A stretch of DNA of 62,890 bases, from NCBI GenBank assembly GCA_041552055.1, contig JBFELO010000010.1:1-62890 (forward strand), in the 5' to 3' direction. The first letter of the stretch is position 1; each line of letters begins with the position of its first letter. The translations under genes were made by a program, and so were the position numbers. Source of the DNA: JBFELO01 sp041552055. Its GTDB lineage: Bacteria; Acidobacteriota; Thermoanaerobaculia; Thermoanaerobaculales; Sulfomarinibacteraceae. Shown here piece by piece: positions 25,238 through 34,858 of the stretch. A model generated the notes under the pieces. That model saw only the letters and a list, made by a program, of their open reading frames with translations, did not search any database and was not told the origin of the DNA.

Positions 25238-27409
25238 TCACATCTCTCCCGGGATCGGGATGCCCAACAACTCCTCGAGCAACACCTCCATCTCGGCGGT
25301 GAAGACGGTAAACGCCGCGCGTCGCAGCCGCCGGACGTCGACGTCCTCCTCGTGCATCACGGGATGGGCGTGGTACAGCTTGTGGAACAGCTGGGCCAGG
25401 CCGTGTACGTGTTGGGCGAGCAGCGAGAACTCGAGGCTGGACACGGCCTGCGCGATCACCTCCCGACGCCGTCCGCACTGCAGGACCAGCTCCCAAAGAT
25501 CGTCGCCGATCTCCACGCCGACGAGCAGCTCGGCCTCGTCGCCCTCGACCCTGCCCTCGCCGCGCCGCGCCTCGAGCTTGTCGAAGATCTTGTTGGCCCG
25601 CACCGCCGAGTACTGGAGGTACGGACCGGTGTCACCCTCGAACGCGAGCGCCTCGTCGAAGTCGAATGCGAGGACCCGGTTTCGAGACTGTCGTGCCATC
25701 AGATAGCGGAGCGCTCCGACCGCGATCGACTGCGCCCGATCGACCAGGTCCGCCACCTCGCCCGCGTGTCCGACCCGGGCGACGACGGCCTCCTCCGCCG
25801 CCTCGGTGAGGACGTCGAGAAACTCGTCCGCCTTGACGCCGATCCCGCGGCGGCCCGACATCTCCACGTAGGCCTTGCTCATCTCTTCATCGGTGAGGCC
25901 GAAGTCGGTGCCGCTGCGCTCCTCGATCAGGTGCACGGCCGCCGGAGTCAGGGCCACCATCTCGTAGGCAAAGTGGATGGAATTGTCGGCGGCTTCGCCG
26001 TGCCCGAGCACTCGCACCGACTCCCTGACCACTTTCTGCGGGTAGGACTGGCGGACGTCGATGACGTTGTACACCCTTCGACCGGCTCCGAACGTGTGGT
26101 CCGGCACGCTTTCGGCCGGGTCGGAGGTGGTGCGCACGAGAATCCCGTCACCCGTGTTGTAGCGTAACGGCCCCGCCGGTTCCGGCTGCGTCCAGGTCGC
26201 GAACGGCCGGTATCCGAAATCGTGCGGTGTTCCGTCAGGATCGAGCAGCAGGCCCAACTTCCACAGCTGGTACGCAATGTCCTTGGCCGTGTAGGTGATC
26301 GTGCCGTTGGAGCGGACCAGGATCTTGTCCGGGTCGTCCATGTCGGCGAACTCCGGACTGTCGGCCAGTGACATCACCCAGCAGCCGCTGTTCTTGCCTT
26401 CGGTTTCGAGTCGAATCGCATCGGCCTCCACGAGCAGCTCTGAGGCCCGCTCCCAGAAACCGAGGTGAAGAATATCGGACTCGTGGGGCAGCACCTCGTA
26501 CCGAACCGCGAGCCGCGCCATGGTGGCGAGGTGGCAGCGGAGGTTTCCCTCGGCCACCGCGGCGGCGAGGCGCGCGACGGTGGGCGCCGAGTACGGTCCG
26601 GCGGCGATCACCGCGCCTCGAAGCAGATGCTGAGCCTGGTCGAGGTCGAGCTCGCCGAAACCGCCTTCAATCATTTGGAGAACCTCGGCGCGGTGGGCCG
26701 CGAACTCAGGCTCGGCCTCGTAGCGGGCGGTCACCCGGGGGTAGATGTCCCAACACACGTCGTCGAAGTCGGTGCTCGAAGCGGTTGGCACGGCGTCACC
26801 CGGCAGTCGTTGCAACACGAGGTCGATCAACTCGTCCCTGCGGCACGGCTCGACCCCGAGCGCCTCGGCGATCTCGACTTCGGGCAGGTAGAGCAGGCCG
26901 ACCGCGACATCGGCTACCTGGACTCCGGTGTCGTCGATGTAGTTCTGGATTTCTGTGGGATGGCCGAGAGCGCGCAGGCAGCGGACAAGGGTGTCTCCGA
27001 GCACCGCGTTGCGAAGGTGGCCTATGTGGGCCGCCTTGTTGGGGTTGATGTTCGTGTGCTCGACAATGGTCTTCACCGAGCCCTCGGGCGGTGGGATCTC
27101 ATCCTCGCACAACAGGCGCACCAGCAGCAGGTCACGCTTCAGAAACAGGTTGAGAAAGCCGGGCCCGGCGATCTCGACCCGCTCCACCTCGTCCGGCCAG
27201 TCGGCACCCCCGGTGATGGCGTCGGCGATGTCGCGTGGGGACCGGCTCAGATCCTTGGCGAGCGGCAGGGCCCCGGGCCACGCGAGGTCGCCCAGGTCGC
27301 GGCGCGGGGGCACCTCGAGGATCACCTGGGCGGGCCGATGTCCAAACTCGGCCTCGAGAGCATCGGCGATCGCGGTCGCGGCCTTTGTCCGGATCTCCTG
27401 CAGGGGCAT
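25238..27409 (-). CDS. argS: Arginyl-tRNA synthetase
   Basis: A 723-residue class I synthetase that charges tRNA-Arg. The N-terminal additional domain is followed by the HIGH-type motif AAHIGHLRNAVLGD near residue 120. The core contains YIDDTGVQVADV and the late KMSK-like region is relaxed (KAYVEMSGRRGIGV). The C-terminal anticodon-binding domain ends LLEELLGIPIPGEM. It is longer than the usual 550-650 residues, with extra sequence between about 160 and 260. The start ATG 27409 has GGAGG nearby. It diverges from argF. Confidence 0.95.
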   Translation of the reverse strand: MPLQEIRTKAATAIADALEAEFGHRPAQVILEVPPRRDLGDLAWPGALPLAKDLSRSPRDIADAITGGADWPDEVERVEIAGPGFLNLFLKRDLLLVRLLCEDEIPPPEGSVKTIVEHTNINPNKAAHIGHLRNAVLGDTLVRCLRALGHPTEIQNYIDDTGVQVADVAVGLLYLPEVEIAEALGVEPCRRDELIDLVLQRLPGDAVPTASSTDFDDVCWDIYPRVTARYEAEPEFAAHRAEVLQMIEGGFGELDLDQAQHLLRGAVIAAGPYSAPTVARLAAAVAEGNLRCHLATMARLAVRYEVLPHESDILHLGFWERASELLVEADAIRLETEGKNSGCWVMSLADSPEFADMDDPDKILVRSNGTITYTAKDIAYQLWKLGLLLDPDGTPHDFGYRPFATWTQPEPAGPLRYNTGDGILVRTTSDPAESVPDHTFGAGRRVYNVIDVRQSYPQKVVRESVRVLGHGEAADNSIHFAYEMVALTPAAVHLIEERSGTDFGLTDEEMSKAYVEMSGRRGIGVKADEFLDVLTEAAEEAVVARVGHAGEVADLVDRAQSIAVGALRYLMARQSRNRVLAFDFDEALAFEGDTGPYLQYSAVRANKIFDKLEARRGEGRVEGDEAELLVGVEIGDDLWELVLQCGRRREVIAQAVSSLEFSLLAQHVHGLAQLFHKLYHAHPVMHEEDVDVRRLRRAAFTVFTAEMEVLLEELLGIPIPGEM

Positions 27410-27572
27410 GCGTCCTCCAGCGACCCGCGATTCTACGCAATTCACCGCATGGAAAGCGAATTGTCTGGATGATCTTGGCAAAACGCGACGCGGGGAGTAC
27501 CATTCCCGCGCGCTGGTGCGTGATTTCACAAGCTCGGTCGGCGCAGGTACCGACACATCCCGGGAGGGTCCG

Positions 27573-28565
27573 ATGGCCAACGATCTGAAGGGTCGCCACT
27601 TCCTCAAGCTGTTGGATTTCGAGTCGGTAGAGATCCGACACCTGCTCGAGCTCTCGGCCCGCCTCAAGGCAGCCAAGAAGGCTGGCCACGGAGAGCGACG
27701 GCTGGAGGGGAAGAGCGTCGCACTGCTGTTCGAAAAACCGTCCACCAGAACCCGCGCCGCCTTTACCGTAGCCTGCGTTGACGAGGGTGCCCATCCCGAG
27801 TACCTGGGCAAATCCGACATTCAGCTCGGCAAAAAGGAGACGGTCGCGGACACCGCCCGCGTGCTCGGCCGGATGTTCGACGGTATCCAGTACCGGGGAT
27901 TCGCCCACGAGCTGGTGGAGCAGCTGGCCGAGCACGCCGGCGTCCCGGTGTGGAATGGTCTCACCGACGCGTGGCACCCGACCCAGATCCTCGCCGACCT
28001 GCTCACGGTGCAGGAGGAGTTCGGCACCCTCGAGGGTGTGGCGGTGGCGTACGCGGGCGATGGCCGCAACAACGTGGCGAGGTCGTTGCTGGTGGGGTGC
28101 GCCAAGCTCGGTGTGGACGTGAGGATCGTGGCGCCCGAGGCGTTGCACCCGGATGCAGAGCTGATGACGGCAGTTCGGGCGATCGCCGGCTCGACCGGTG
28201 CAGATGTCGCGGTCACGGCATCCGTCAACGAGGGCGTCGTCGGCGCCCACGCCCTTTACACGGACGTGTGGGCGTCGATGGGCGAGGAGGACAGGATCCG
28301 GGAGCGGATCGACCTGTTGGCTCCGTACAAGGTTACACGGCACATGATGGACCTCACCGAGAGGCCTGACACCATCTTCCTGCACTGTCTGCCGGCATTC
28401 CACAACCTCGAGACCGAGCTCGCACGCGAGTATCCGGAGATCTGCGAGGTCGAGGATGAGGTCTTCGAGGGTCCGCAGTCGCGGGTTCTCGAGGAGGCCG
28501 AGAACCGCCTCCACACCATCAAGGCGGTGATGGTCGCGACGATGGTGGGTGAGGCTGCGGGTTAG
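27573..28565 (+). CDS. argF: Ornithine carbamoyltransferase
   Basis: A 330-residue enzyme making citrulline from ornithine and carbamoyl phosphate in arginine synthesis. The carbamoyl-phosphate motif is FEKPSTRTRAAF (about residues 53-64), with H-P-T-Q at WHPTQILADLL and the ornithine motif HCLPAFH near residue 272. The start ATG 27573 follows a GGGAGGG site. It is divergent from argS and followed, 30 bases on, by a saccharopine-dehydrogenase-like gene. Confidence 0.95.
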   Translation: MANDLKGRHFLKLLDFESVEIRHLLELSARLKAAKKAGHGERRLEGKSVALLFEKPSTRTRAAFTVACVDEGAHPEYLGKSDIQLGKKETVADTARVLGRMFDGIQYRGFAHELVEQLAEHAGVPVWNGLTDAWHPTQILADLLTVQEEFGTLEGVAVAYAGDGRNNVARSLLVGCAKLGVDVRIVAPEALHPDAELMTAVRAIAGSTGADVAVTASVNEGVVGAHALYTDVWASMGEEDRIRERIDLLAPYKVTRHMMDLTERPDTIFLHCLPAFHNLETELAREYPEICEVEDEVFEGPQSRVLEEAENRLHTIKAVMVATMVGEAAG

Positions 28566-28595
28566 GACCTCGAGCTGATTCGAAAGGGGACGAAC

Positions 28596-29924
28596 ATGAG
28601 CAAAGTGGTGGTTTTCGGGGCTGGCCTTGTCGTGAGGGCACACGTCCGGTATCTGCTGGACCACGGGTTCGACGTGACCGTCGCGAGCCGGACGGTGGGC
28701 AAGGCCGAGGCGATCGTGGATGGTCATCCCAGAGGGACGCCGATGGCGTTCGATATCGCCCGAGAGCCGGCGCGGCTGGGCGAGATCGTGGCTGCCCATG
28801 ACCTGGCTGTGAGTCTGCTGCCGTGGCAGTACCACCCGGCAGTGGCCAAGAGCTGCGTCGCCCATGGCAAGAACATGGTGACCACCTCGTACGTCAAGGA
28901 CGAGATGAAGGCGCTCGATGGTCCGGCCAAGGCCGCCGGAGTCATGCTGCTCAACGAGCTGGGCGTGGACCCCGGCATCGACCACATGACTGCCATGCAG
29001 GTGATCCACCGCGTGCAGGCCGCCGGAGGTATGATCGCGACCTTTCAGTCGTACTGCGGCGGGCTGCCGGCGCCCGAGGCCAACGACAATCCGTTCGGCT
29101 ACAAGTTCTCCTGGAGTCCGCGCGGGGTGCTACTGGCGGGGCTCAACGATGCCTCCTACCGAATGAACGGTGCCGATACGGAGGTGCCGGGCGTGCAGCT
29201 CTTCGACCACATCTGGTCGGTGCCGGTGAAGGTCGAGGAGCGGATCGTCGAGTTCCAGGGCTACCCGAATCGGGACAGCATGCCGTACACCGAGACCTAC
29301 GGCATCGATCCCGCACAGACGATGTTCAGGGGCACGCTCCGCAACCCCCACTGGTGTGCCATCATGAGGCAGATCGCCCGGCTCGGCTGGCTGCGTACCG
29401 ACGAGCTCGAGGGTTTGGACGGAGCGACCTTCGCCGACGTGACTGCGCGGCTGCTCGGTGCCGGCGGAACCGACGACGTCAAGACCGTCGCGGCGGACCG
29501 CCTCGGTCTCGACCCGGCCGGCCCGGAGGTCTCCGGCATGGAGTGGATCGGTCTGTTCGCCGACGAACCCTTGCCGGACGCCAAGGCGCCGGTGGACATC
29601 CTGACCGCCCGCATGCTCGACACGATGTCCTACGCGGAGGGCGAGCGCGACATGCTCGTGCTGCAGCACACCTTCATCGCCGAGTACCCGGATCATCGGG
29701 AGAAGATCGTCTCCACCATGGTGGACTTCGGGATTCCCGGCGGCGACTCCAGCATGAACCGCACCGTGGGACTGCCCGCCGCGGTGGGCGCGCGGTTCGT
29801 GCTCGAAGGGCGGTTCCACCGGCCAGGCGTCGTGGTGCCAGTGATGCCGGAGCTGTACGAACCGGTGCTCGAGGAGCTCGGACGGCTCGGGATCACCTTC
29901 ACCGAGTCGGTCGAGGAAATCTAG
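28596..29924 (+). CDS. Saccharopine dehydrogenase-like oxidoreductase
   Basis: A 442-residue protein with an N-terminal NAD(P) Rossmann fold (VVVFGAGLVVRAHVRYLLDHG) and the C-terminal saccharopine-reductase domain (LLNELGVDPGIDHMTAMQVI, YCGGLPAPEANDNPFGYKFSWSPRG). Family enzymes join or split saccharopine in lysine metabolism, but bacterial members also act on related amino acids, including carboxynorspermidine in polyamine synthesis. The neighbour argF hints at amino-acid or polyamine metabolism; the exact substrate is open. GAAAGGGGA precedes the ATG. Confidence 0.85.
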   Translation: MSKVVVFGAGLVVRAHVRYLLDHGFDVTVASRTVGKAEAIVDGHPRGTPMAFDIAREPARLGEIVAAHDLAVSLLPWQYHPAVAKSCVAHGKNMVTTSYVKDEMKALDGPAKAAGVMLLNELGVDPGIDHMTAMQVIHRVQAAGGMIATFQSYCGGLPAPEANDNPFGYKFSWSPRGVLLAGLNDASYRMNGADTEVPGVQLFDHIWSVPVKVEERIVEFQGYPNRDSMPYTETYGIDPAQTMFRGTLRNPHWCAIMRQIARLGWLRTDELEGLDGATFADVTARLLGAGGTDDVKTVAADRLGLDPAGPEVSGMEWIGLFADEPLPDAKAPVDILTARMLDTMSYAEGERDMLVLQHTFIAEYPDHREKIVSTMVDFGIPGGDSSMNRTVGLPAAVGARFVLEGRFHRPGVVVPVMPELYEPVLEELGRLGITFTESVEEI

Positions 29925-29948
29925 CCGGCCCGACGACCGCCGGGCCAC

Positions 29949-29978
29949 TCCCGCGCCCGCGTCCGTGTCCGATCCCGG
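29949..29978. repeat. TCCGTN-type short repeat
   Basis: CCCGCGCCCGCGTCCGTGTCCGATCCC is a short, decayed relative of the TCCGTN family, placed just before palindromic element copy B. Confidence 0.35.
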
Positions 29979-29988
29979 AGCGTGCGGA

Positions 29989-30236
29989 AGCAATTCGCTC
30001 CGCGAATTGCTGAGGAGTGGCAAGGCGCTCCTGTGGGTGCGAGCGATGGGATTCCTCACGCCTGTTTCACGCCTTGAGTGTCAGAAGTCGAGGCGAGTGG
30101 CAGGCGGATGACAGCGCCTCGTGCGGGGTGCCGTCTTTGACAATGTTGGGAGCGCGGTCACCGAGGTGGGGCGGCTCGCTGGGTCCCAACATTGTCTAAG
30201 GGGGCTCCCGCGGGGAGCAAGCCGGGGAGAGGGCGC
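29989..30236 (+). repeat. Palindromic intergenic element, copy B (full length, about 250 bp)
   Basis: The element opens with the hairpin AGCAATTCGCTCCGCGAATT (29989-30008, extending to GCT at 30011), passes through GAGGAGTGGCAAGGCGCTC, and reaches the 85-base core at 30125-30209: GGGGTGCCGTCTTTGACAAT...CATTGTCTAAGGGGGCTCCC. It closes with GCCGGGGAGAGGGCGC. Copy C shares this whole order. It lies between the convergent saccharopine-dehydrogenase-like and glycosyltransferase-like genes. Confidence 0.85.
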
Positions 30237-30275
30237 GTCAACCCCTTGCTCCGATTCGTGCGTCATCCCCGAGCG

Positions 30276-32039
30276 TCACTCCTGAGGCACTGGACGCGCT
30301 ACGGTCAACCGGAACACCTGCACGCCCGACTGATCCACGACCGGCGGCCCGAGCGATCGAATGAGCTCGATCCATCTCTGCCGCCCCTGTGGGGTGCGCC
30401 ACGGAACCACCGGATAGGATCCTCCGAGTCGCTGCAGCTCGCGCCAGTTCACGAGCAGGTGGGTGTGGCCGTCGTCGAGCAGGCGGTCCACGATGCGGCT
30501 CGGCGACGATTCGGTCTCGGTCAGGTCGCGCAGCGGTGACGGGTCGTGCTGAGAGGGTGCGGTGAACGGTCGCGGGAACGAGAACACTCTCGGCTCCGCA
30601 ACGAAAACCACCCGTGCGTCGGCGTGCAGCGCGAGGGAATCGGCAAACGCCGCCATGGGATCGTTGGGCGACAGCTGCGCTGCGGCCGCTCGCAAATCGA
30701 CTTGAAGGATGGATATCGGATCGATTCGCCCGAGCAGGCTCGAACCGCGGAGGACTCCCACAACGCTGCACCACAGCAGGGCGGAGATCGAGGCGAACCG
30801 GACGAGCCGGTCGTGGCCGGCGGTCGCAGCGAGGGCGAGCAGGATGCATGCCGTCGGCGCCAGGAACCGCGGTAGCGCCCCGGTGATCGCCCACGCCACA
30901 GCGCCGAACAACGCGAGTCCGGCGAGCAGGGCGGTCCTTCGTCGGCCCATGATTGCCAATATCGCCACCAAGATGAGGGGCAGCAGCCAGACCAATTCCG
31001 GCGCCAGCAGCCGTGGCAGGCTCATGAGGCACTCCGGCAGCGAGACCCCCCGTTTGAGTTGTGACAGCGAGTCCCGCCAGAGTGTCTCCATCCCCTCTCG
31101 GTGCCACAGAACGGGCGCGATCGGATCGCCCAGCAGGACCAGGTTCTTGAACCACCACGGGAGCGATCCGGCGATCCAGCAACCGCTGGCGGCAATGATC
31201 TGGCCGATCCTGTGACGACACCGGATGGTGATCACGATCAGGATCAATACCGTCCACGGCACACCCTGGAGGCGCGCCGCCGTCGCCACGCCGGCCAACA
31301 GACCTGCAGCCGCCGGCCAGCCCCCGCGGCGCGGCGCTGCTGCCATGGCGACCGCCGGAACCAAGCCGAGCAACAGCCACGCCTCGGCAGCGGGGAAGCC
31401 CGGCACCACCGGTGCCACCGGGAGTACCACACAGCAGGCGGCGGCGATCCAGGCACCGGTGCGGCGGGCCCCGAAGCGTCGGGCCAGGCCGTGCACGGCG
31501 GTGGCGACGGTGACCCAGGCGAGCCAGTGCAGCATCGCGGGAACCCTGACGAGGCCGAAGCCCAGCGGAGGCAGCGCCAGCAACTGCGCCAGCGGCGGGA
31601 AGGCAGAGAACAGGTTTTCCGGGTGGCTGCTCCAACCTCCTTCGAGCAGTGCCTGCCAGGGTAGCCCGAGATGGTAGACCATGGCGTCGTAGAAAAACGG
31701 CGGCGCCACCGCGACCGGCAGCCACAACGCACCGCCGACGATCCCGGCGAGCAGCGGTTCCAGAGGACGCCGGTCGTGACGCCATCGGCCGGCGGCGGCC
31801 AGGAGAACGATCGCTGCGGCCAGCCCGGCGCGGCTCAGGTGTCCGGTCAGACCGACGGCGAGCAACGCGATCGCAGCTGCCCATGCACCGAGCGCGAGAT
31901 CCACGCTCCAGCGCAGCGTCGGTCCCACGGCGACTCTGAACAGGCGTCGCAGCCGTGCTCCGAGAGCCAGCAGAATGAACCACCAGACAAGTGCTGCGAG
32001 AACATTGGCCGCAATGATGGGGATCGACACCACGGCCAT
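30276..32039 (-). CDS. Polytopic membrane protein, glycosyltransferase GT-C-like
   Basis: A 587-residue protein with about 11-13 membrane helices in the first 420 residues and a soluble C-terminal domain of about 150 residues. Between early helices the stretch FFYDAMVYHLGLPWQALLEGGW resembles the first outer loop of GT-C enzymes, where an acidic residue binds the lipid-linked sugar. Such enzymes transfer sugars or lipid A/oligosaccharide units on the outer face of the inner membrane. The substrate is unknown. The start is uncertain: ATG 32039 overlaps a TAGAAT box (32043-32038), so GTG 32030 as a leaderless start is also possible. Confidence 0.7.
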   Translation of the reverse strand: MAVVSIPIIAANVLAALVWWFILLALGARLRRLFRVAVGPTLRWSVDLALGAWAAAIALLAVGLTGHLSRAGLAAAIVLLAAAGRWRHDRRPLEPLLAGIVGGALWLPVAVAPPFFYDAMVYHLGLPWQALLEGGWSSHPENLFSAFPPLAQLLALPPLGFGLVRVPAMLHWLAWVTVATAVHGLARRFGARRTGAWIAAACCVVLPVAPVVPGFPAAEAWLLLGLVPAVAMAAAPRRGGWPAAAGLLAGVATAARLQGVPWTVLILIVITIRCRHRIGQIIAASGCWIAGSLPWWFKNLVLLGDPIAPVLWHREGMETLWRDSLSQLKRGVSLPECLMSLPRLLAPELVWLLPLILVAILAIMGRRRTALLAGLALFGAVAWAITGALPRFLAPTACILLALAATAGHDRLVRFASISALLWCSVVGVLRGSSLLGRIDPISILQVDLRAAAAQLSPNDPMAAFADSLALHADARVVFVAEPRVFSFPRPFTAPSQHDPSPLRDLTETESSPSRIVDRLLDDGHTHLLVNWRELQRLGGSYPVVPWRTPQGRQRWIELIRSLGPPVVDQSGVQVFRLTVARPVPQE

Positions 32040-32093
32040 TCTAGCCTGCATTGTCCACGAGGTATCTGCTGCGGCCTGACGACGCGGGTCTCC

Positions 32094-32238
32094 TCGGTAT
32101 CGCTATCGGTATCGCTATCGGGATCGAGGCAAGGTTTTTCGAAGCGGAGCGGGGGAGTCGATACCGATACCGAAACCCGATGCCGATACCGACCAGATTC
32201 ATCGGTATCGCCATCGGAATCGGGATCGGAATCGAGGC
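32094..32238. repeat. ATCGGT/ATCGCT hexamer repeats in alternating orientation
   Basis: Three blocks are seen: 32094-32127 (TCGGTATCGCTATCGGTATC and on), 32156-32195 in the opposite sense (CGATACCGATACCG), and 32201-32238 again forward (ATCGGTATCGCCATCGGAAT and on). Adjacent blocks are complementary and could fold into alternative stems. The rest of the gap between the two divergent membrane-protein genes shows only TATGCT (32395-32400), 8 bases before the MATE start. Confidence 0.7.
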
Positions 32239-32408
32239 GATGGACCTGCCCCGCTTTACCGGACACTGGAGTAGGCTCGTCGTCTTCGGGCCTGTGGGGG
32301 CTGTGGGAAACGGGGAACGGGAGCGGGAGGAACCCCAAAGGAGCGCCGAAGCGTAGGCGGTCCATCCTGGGGAGTCATCTGCGGCGAGAATTGCTATGCT
32401 CCGGCGTC

Positions 32409-33812
32409 ATGCGAGACGATGTGCTGGAGCACCGCCGGCTGATCGTGTCCGGCCCGATTGACCGCGCGATCCTGCACCTCGGGGTGCCGGCGGCGACTGC
32501 TGCGCTGCTGCAGGCGGGATTCCTCATCGTGGACACGTTTTGGCTCGGGCGGGTCGGTGCGGTGGCGTTGGCCGCGGCCTCGACCGCCGGGTTCGTGATG
32601 TGGCTGGCGCAGACCCTGGGGGAAGGGCTGGCGTCGGGATCTGGCGCAGTGCTGGCGGCGGCGGTGGGTGCTGGTAACCGAGAGGCGGTGGGCCGCGCTG
32701 CCTCGGCCGGACAGGCTCTCGCGGCGTGGGGATCGATATCCGTGCTGGGGGTCGGTCTGTGGCTCGCCTCCCCGGTATTCCGGTTCATGGGCACCTCGGA
32801 TCAGGTGACCTCTGCCGGACTGACGTACCTTGTGGTCATCCTGTTCGGGATGCCCGCCTACTTCCTTTTCGCCTGGATCTCCGCCGTTTTTCGTGCGGTC
32901 GGCGACGCAACCACGGCGCTCAAGTTGTTGGCTCTGGGGGCCGTGGTCAACGTCGTGCTCGATCCGGTGCTGATCTTCGGGGTGGGTCCGGTGCCAGCCC
33001 TCGGGGTCGGTGGCGCGGCGGCGGCGACAGTGTGCTCCTGGCTGGTCGCGTTCGGACGAGGCTGGTGGATGCTCGGTCGGCTCGGTGTGCGGCCGCGCGC
33101 GACCGATCTCGTGCGGCCTCCGCGGGAAGAGAGTTGGCAAGCGCTCAAGGTGGGTTTGCCGCTCGGGCTCGAAGGGGCGTTGTTCTCGCTGATCTACATC
33201 GTGCTGACTCGGTTCACGACACTTTTCGGCACCGATGCGGTGGCTGCCCTCGGCGTCGGTCACAAGCTGGAGGTCTTCAACTACTTCGTGTGTGCGGGCA
33301 TGGGCGCTGCAGCAACCACGCTGGTGGGGCAGAATCTCGGAGCGGGGGATCCGGCGAGGGCCGGGCGCTCGGCGTGGCGCACGCTGTTCCTGACCACCCT
33401 CCCGGTAGGTGCGGTGACCGGGCTGCTGGTGCTGTTCCCGGAGGCGGCGGTCGCGGTGTTCATTCCCGATCCCGATGTCGTGGCTGCCGGTGTGACCTAC
33501 GTGCTGCTGGTCGGGCTCAGCCAGATCTTCATGGCCTCGGAGGTCGTCCTGCTGGGTGCATTTGCGGGAGCACACTGGACGGCGGTCCCGGCGACGGTAG
33601 AGATCGGATTCACGGCGGCCAGGATTCCTCTCGCGTTCCACCTCGTGCAGCAGGGATGGGGGGTCGAGGGAGTGTGGTTCGCGATCGCCGTCACCACCGT
33701 GATCAAAGGCTCGGTACTCGCCGTCCTATTTGCGGCGCAACAAAGACGGATGATCCGCGCCAGAGAACGAATGCCGTACAATGACTCCGAATCGGAGGGA
33801 GGAACGACATGA
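32409..33812 (+). CDS. MATE family efflux transporter
   Basis: A 467-residue exporter with 12 predicted helices in two six-helix halves. The halves open with LGVPAATAALLQAGFLIVDT and VGLPLGLEGALFSLIYIVLT, and MATE words include WISAVFRAVGDATTALK and GMGAAATTLVGQNLGAGD. It should expel cationic compounds using a sodium or proton gradient. The long frame upstream of 32409 is repeat sequence. No ribosome binding site; TATGCT is 8 bases upstream. Its stop overlaps the aldolase start (ATGA), an unexpected pairing. Confidence 0.9.
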   Translation: MRDDVLEHRRLIVSGPIDRAILHLGVPAATAALLQAGFLIVDTFWLGRVGAVALAAASTAGFVMWLAQTLGEGLASGSGAVLAAAVGAGNREAVGRAASAGQALAAWGSISVLGVGLWLASPVFRFMGTSDQVTSAGLTYLVVILFGMPAYFLFAWISAVFRAVGDATTALKLLALGAVVNVVLDPVLIFGVGPVPALGVGGAAAATVCSWLVAFGRGWWMLGRLGVRPRATDLVRPPREESWQALKVGLPLGLEGALFSLIYIVLTRFTTLFGTDAVAALGVGHKLEVFNYFVCAGMGAAATTLVGQNLGAGDPARAGRSAWRTLFLTTLPVGAVTGLLVLFPEAAVAVFIPDPDVVAAGVTYVLLVGLSQIFMASEVVLLGAFAGAHWTAVPATVEIGFTAARIPLAFHLVQQGWGVEGVWFAIAVTTVIKGSVLAVLFAAQQRRMIRARERMPYNDSESEGGTT

Positions 33813-34858
33813 TCGACAGCATTCGAGAACTTCTCGGGGCACAGGCGTCCCTGCTCGATTACCAGTGCACAGGCATCAACAAGGACATGCTCCATCTCCC
33901 GGGTCCGGACTTCGTGGACCGGGTGGTGGCTCAGTCCGACCGGTCTCCCACGGTGATGCGAAACCTCCAGTGGCTCTACAGCACGGGTCGGGCCGCGGGG
34001 ACCGGGTACATCTCCATCCTTCCGGTGGACCAGGGGATCGAGCACTCTGGGGCGGCCTCGTTCGCTCCCAATCCGATCTACTTCGATCCCGCGAACATCG
34101 TGAAGCTGGCCGTCGAGGGCGGCTGCAACGGCTGCGCCTCGACGCTTGGAGTCCTCGGCGCGATGTCCCGGAAGTACGCCCACAGGATCCCGTTCATCGT
34201 CAAGATCAACCACAACGAGATGCTGACATACCCCAACATCTCGGATCAGACCTTGTTCGCATCGGTGGAGCAGGCGTGGAACCTGGGCGCCGCCGGTATC
34301 GGAGCGACCATCTACTACGGCTCGGAGGACTGCCGCCGCCAGATCATCGAGATCTCGGATGCCTTCCAGCAGGCTCATGAGTACGGCATGTTCACGGTGC
34401 TCTGGTGCTACTTGCGTAACCCCGCGTTCAAGCACGAGGGAACCGACCACCATGCGTCGGCAGACCTCACGGGTCAGGCCAACCACCTCGGTGTCACGAT
34501 CGAGGCCGACATCGTGAAGCAGAAGCAGCCGACCTCGAACGGTGGCTACAACGCGCTGAAGTTCGGCAAGACCCACACGCTCGTCTACGAGGAGCTGGTG
34601 CCTGATCACCCGATCGAGTGGACCCGCTGGCAGGTGGTCAACTGCTACATGGGGCGGGTCGGCCTGATCAACTCCGGCGGCGCGTCGGGTGACAACGATC
34701 TCGCCCAGGCGGTGACCACCGCGGTGATCAACAAGCGCGCTGGCGGAATGGGGCTGATTTCCGGCCGCAAGGCGTTCCAGAAGCCGATGAAGGACGGCGT
34801 GACGCTGCTCAACGCGATCCAGGACGTGTTCACCTGCGAGGACGTGACGATCGCTTAG
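33809..34858 (+). CDS. fbaB: Class I fructose-bisphosphate aldolase (DhnA/FbaB type)
   Basis: A 349-residue glycolytic/gluconeogenic aldolase that splits fructose 1,6-bisphosphate by a Schiff base. It aligns throughout with E. coli FbaB: PVDQGIEHS, FIVKINHNE, DLTGQANHLGVTIEADIVKQK (the Schiff-base lysine should be K237), CYMGRVGLINSGGAS and INKRAGGMGLISGRKAF. It is cytoplasmic. GGAGGGAGGAAC precedes the ATG, inside the end of the MATE gene. The stop codon lies within the opening hairpin of palindromic element copy C. Confidence 0.95.
   Translation: MIDSIRELLGAQASLLDYQCTGINKDMLHLPGPDFVDRVVAQSDRSPTVMRNLQWLYSTGRAAGTGYISILPVDQGIEHSGAASFAPNPIYFDPANIVKLAVEGGCNGCASTLGVLGAMSRKYAHRIPFIVKINHNEMLTYPNISDQTLFASVEQAWNLGAAGIGATIYYGSEDCRRQIIEISDAFQQAHEYGMFTVLWCYLRNPAFKHEGTDHHASADLTGQANHLGVTIEADIVKQKQPTSNGGYNALKFGKTHTLVYEELVPDHPIEWTRWQVVNCYMGRVGLINSGGASGDNDLAQAVTTAVINKRAGGMGLISGRKAFQKPMKDGVTLLNAIQDVFTCEDVTIA

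Noticed and set aside
27132..29009. 625-codon minus-strand frame opposite argF
   Set aside because: It is antisense to argF and the next gene; the composition is typical of a shadow frame.
32094..32238. CRISPR array
   Set aside because: Repeat units are 6 bases long with no spacers, and no cas genes are nearby; the Cas4-like nuclease at 9616-10437 stands alone.
31671..32408. N-terminal extension of the MATE transporter frame
   Set aside because: The extra 246 codons cover the opposite-strand membrane gene and hexamer repeats; the family start is at 32409.
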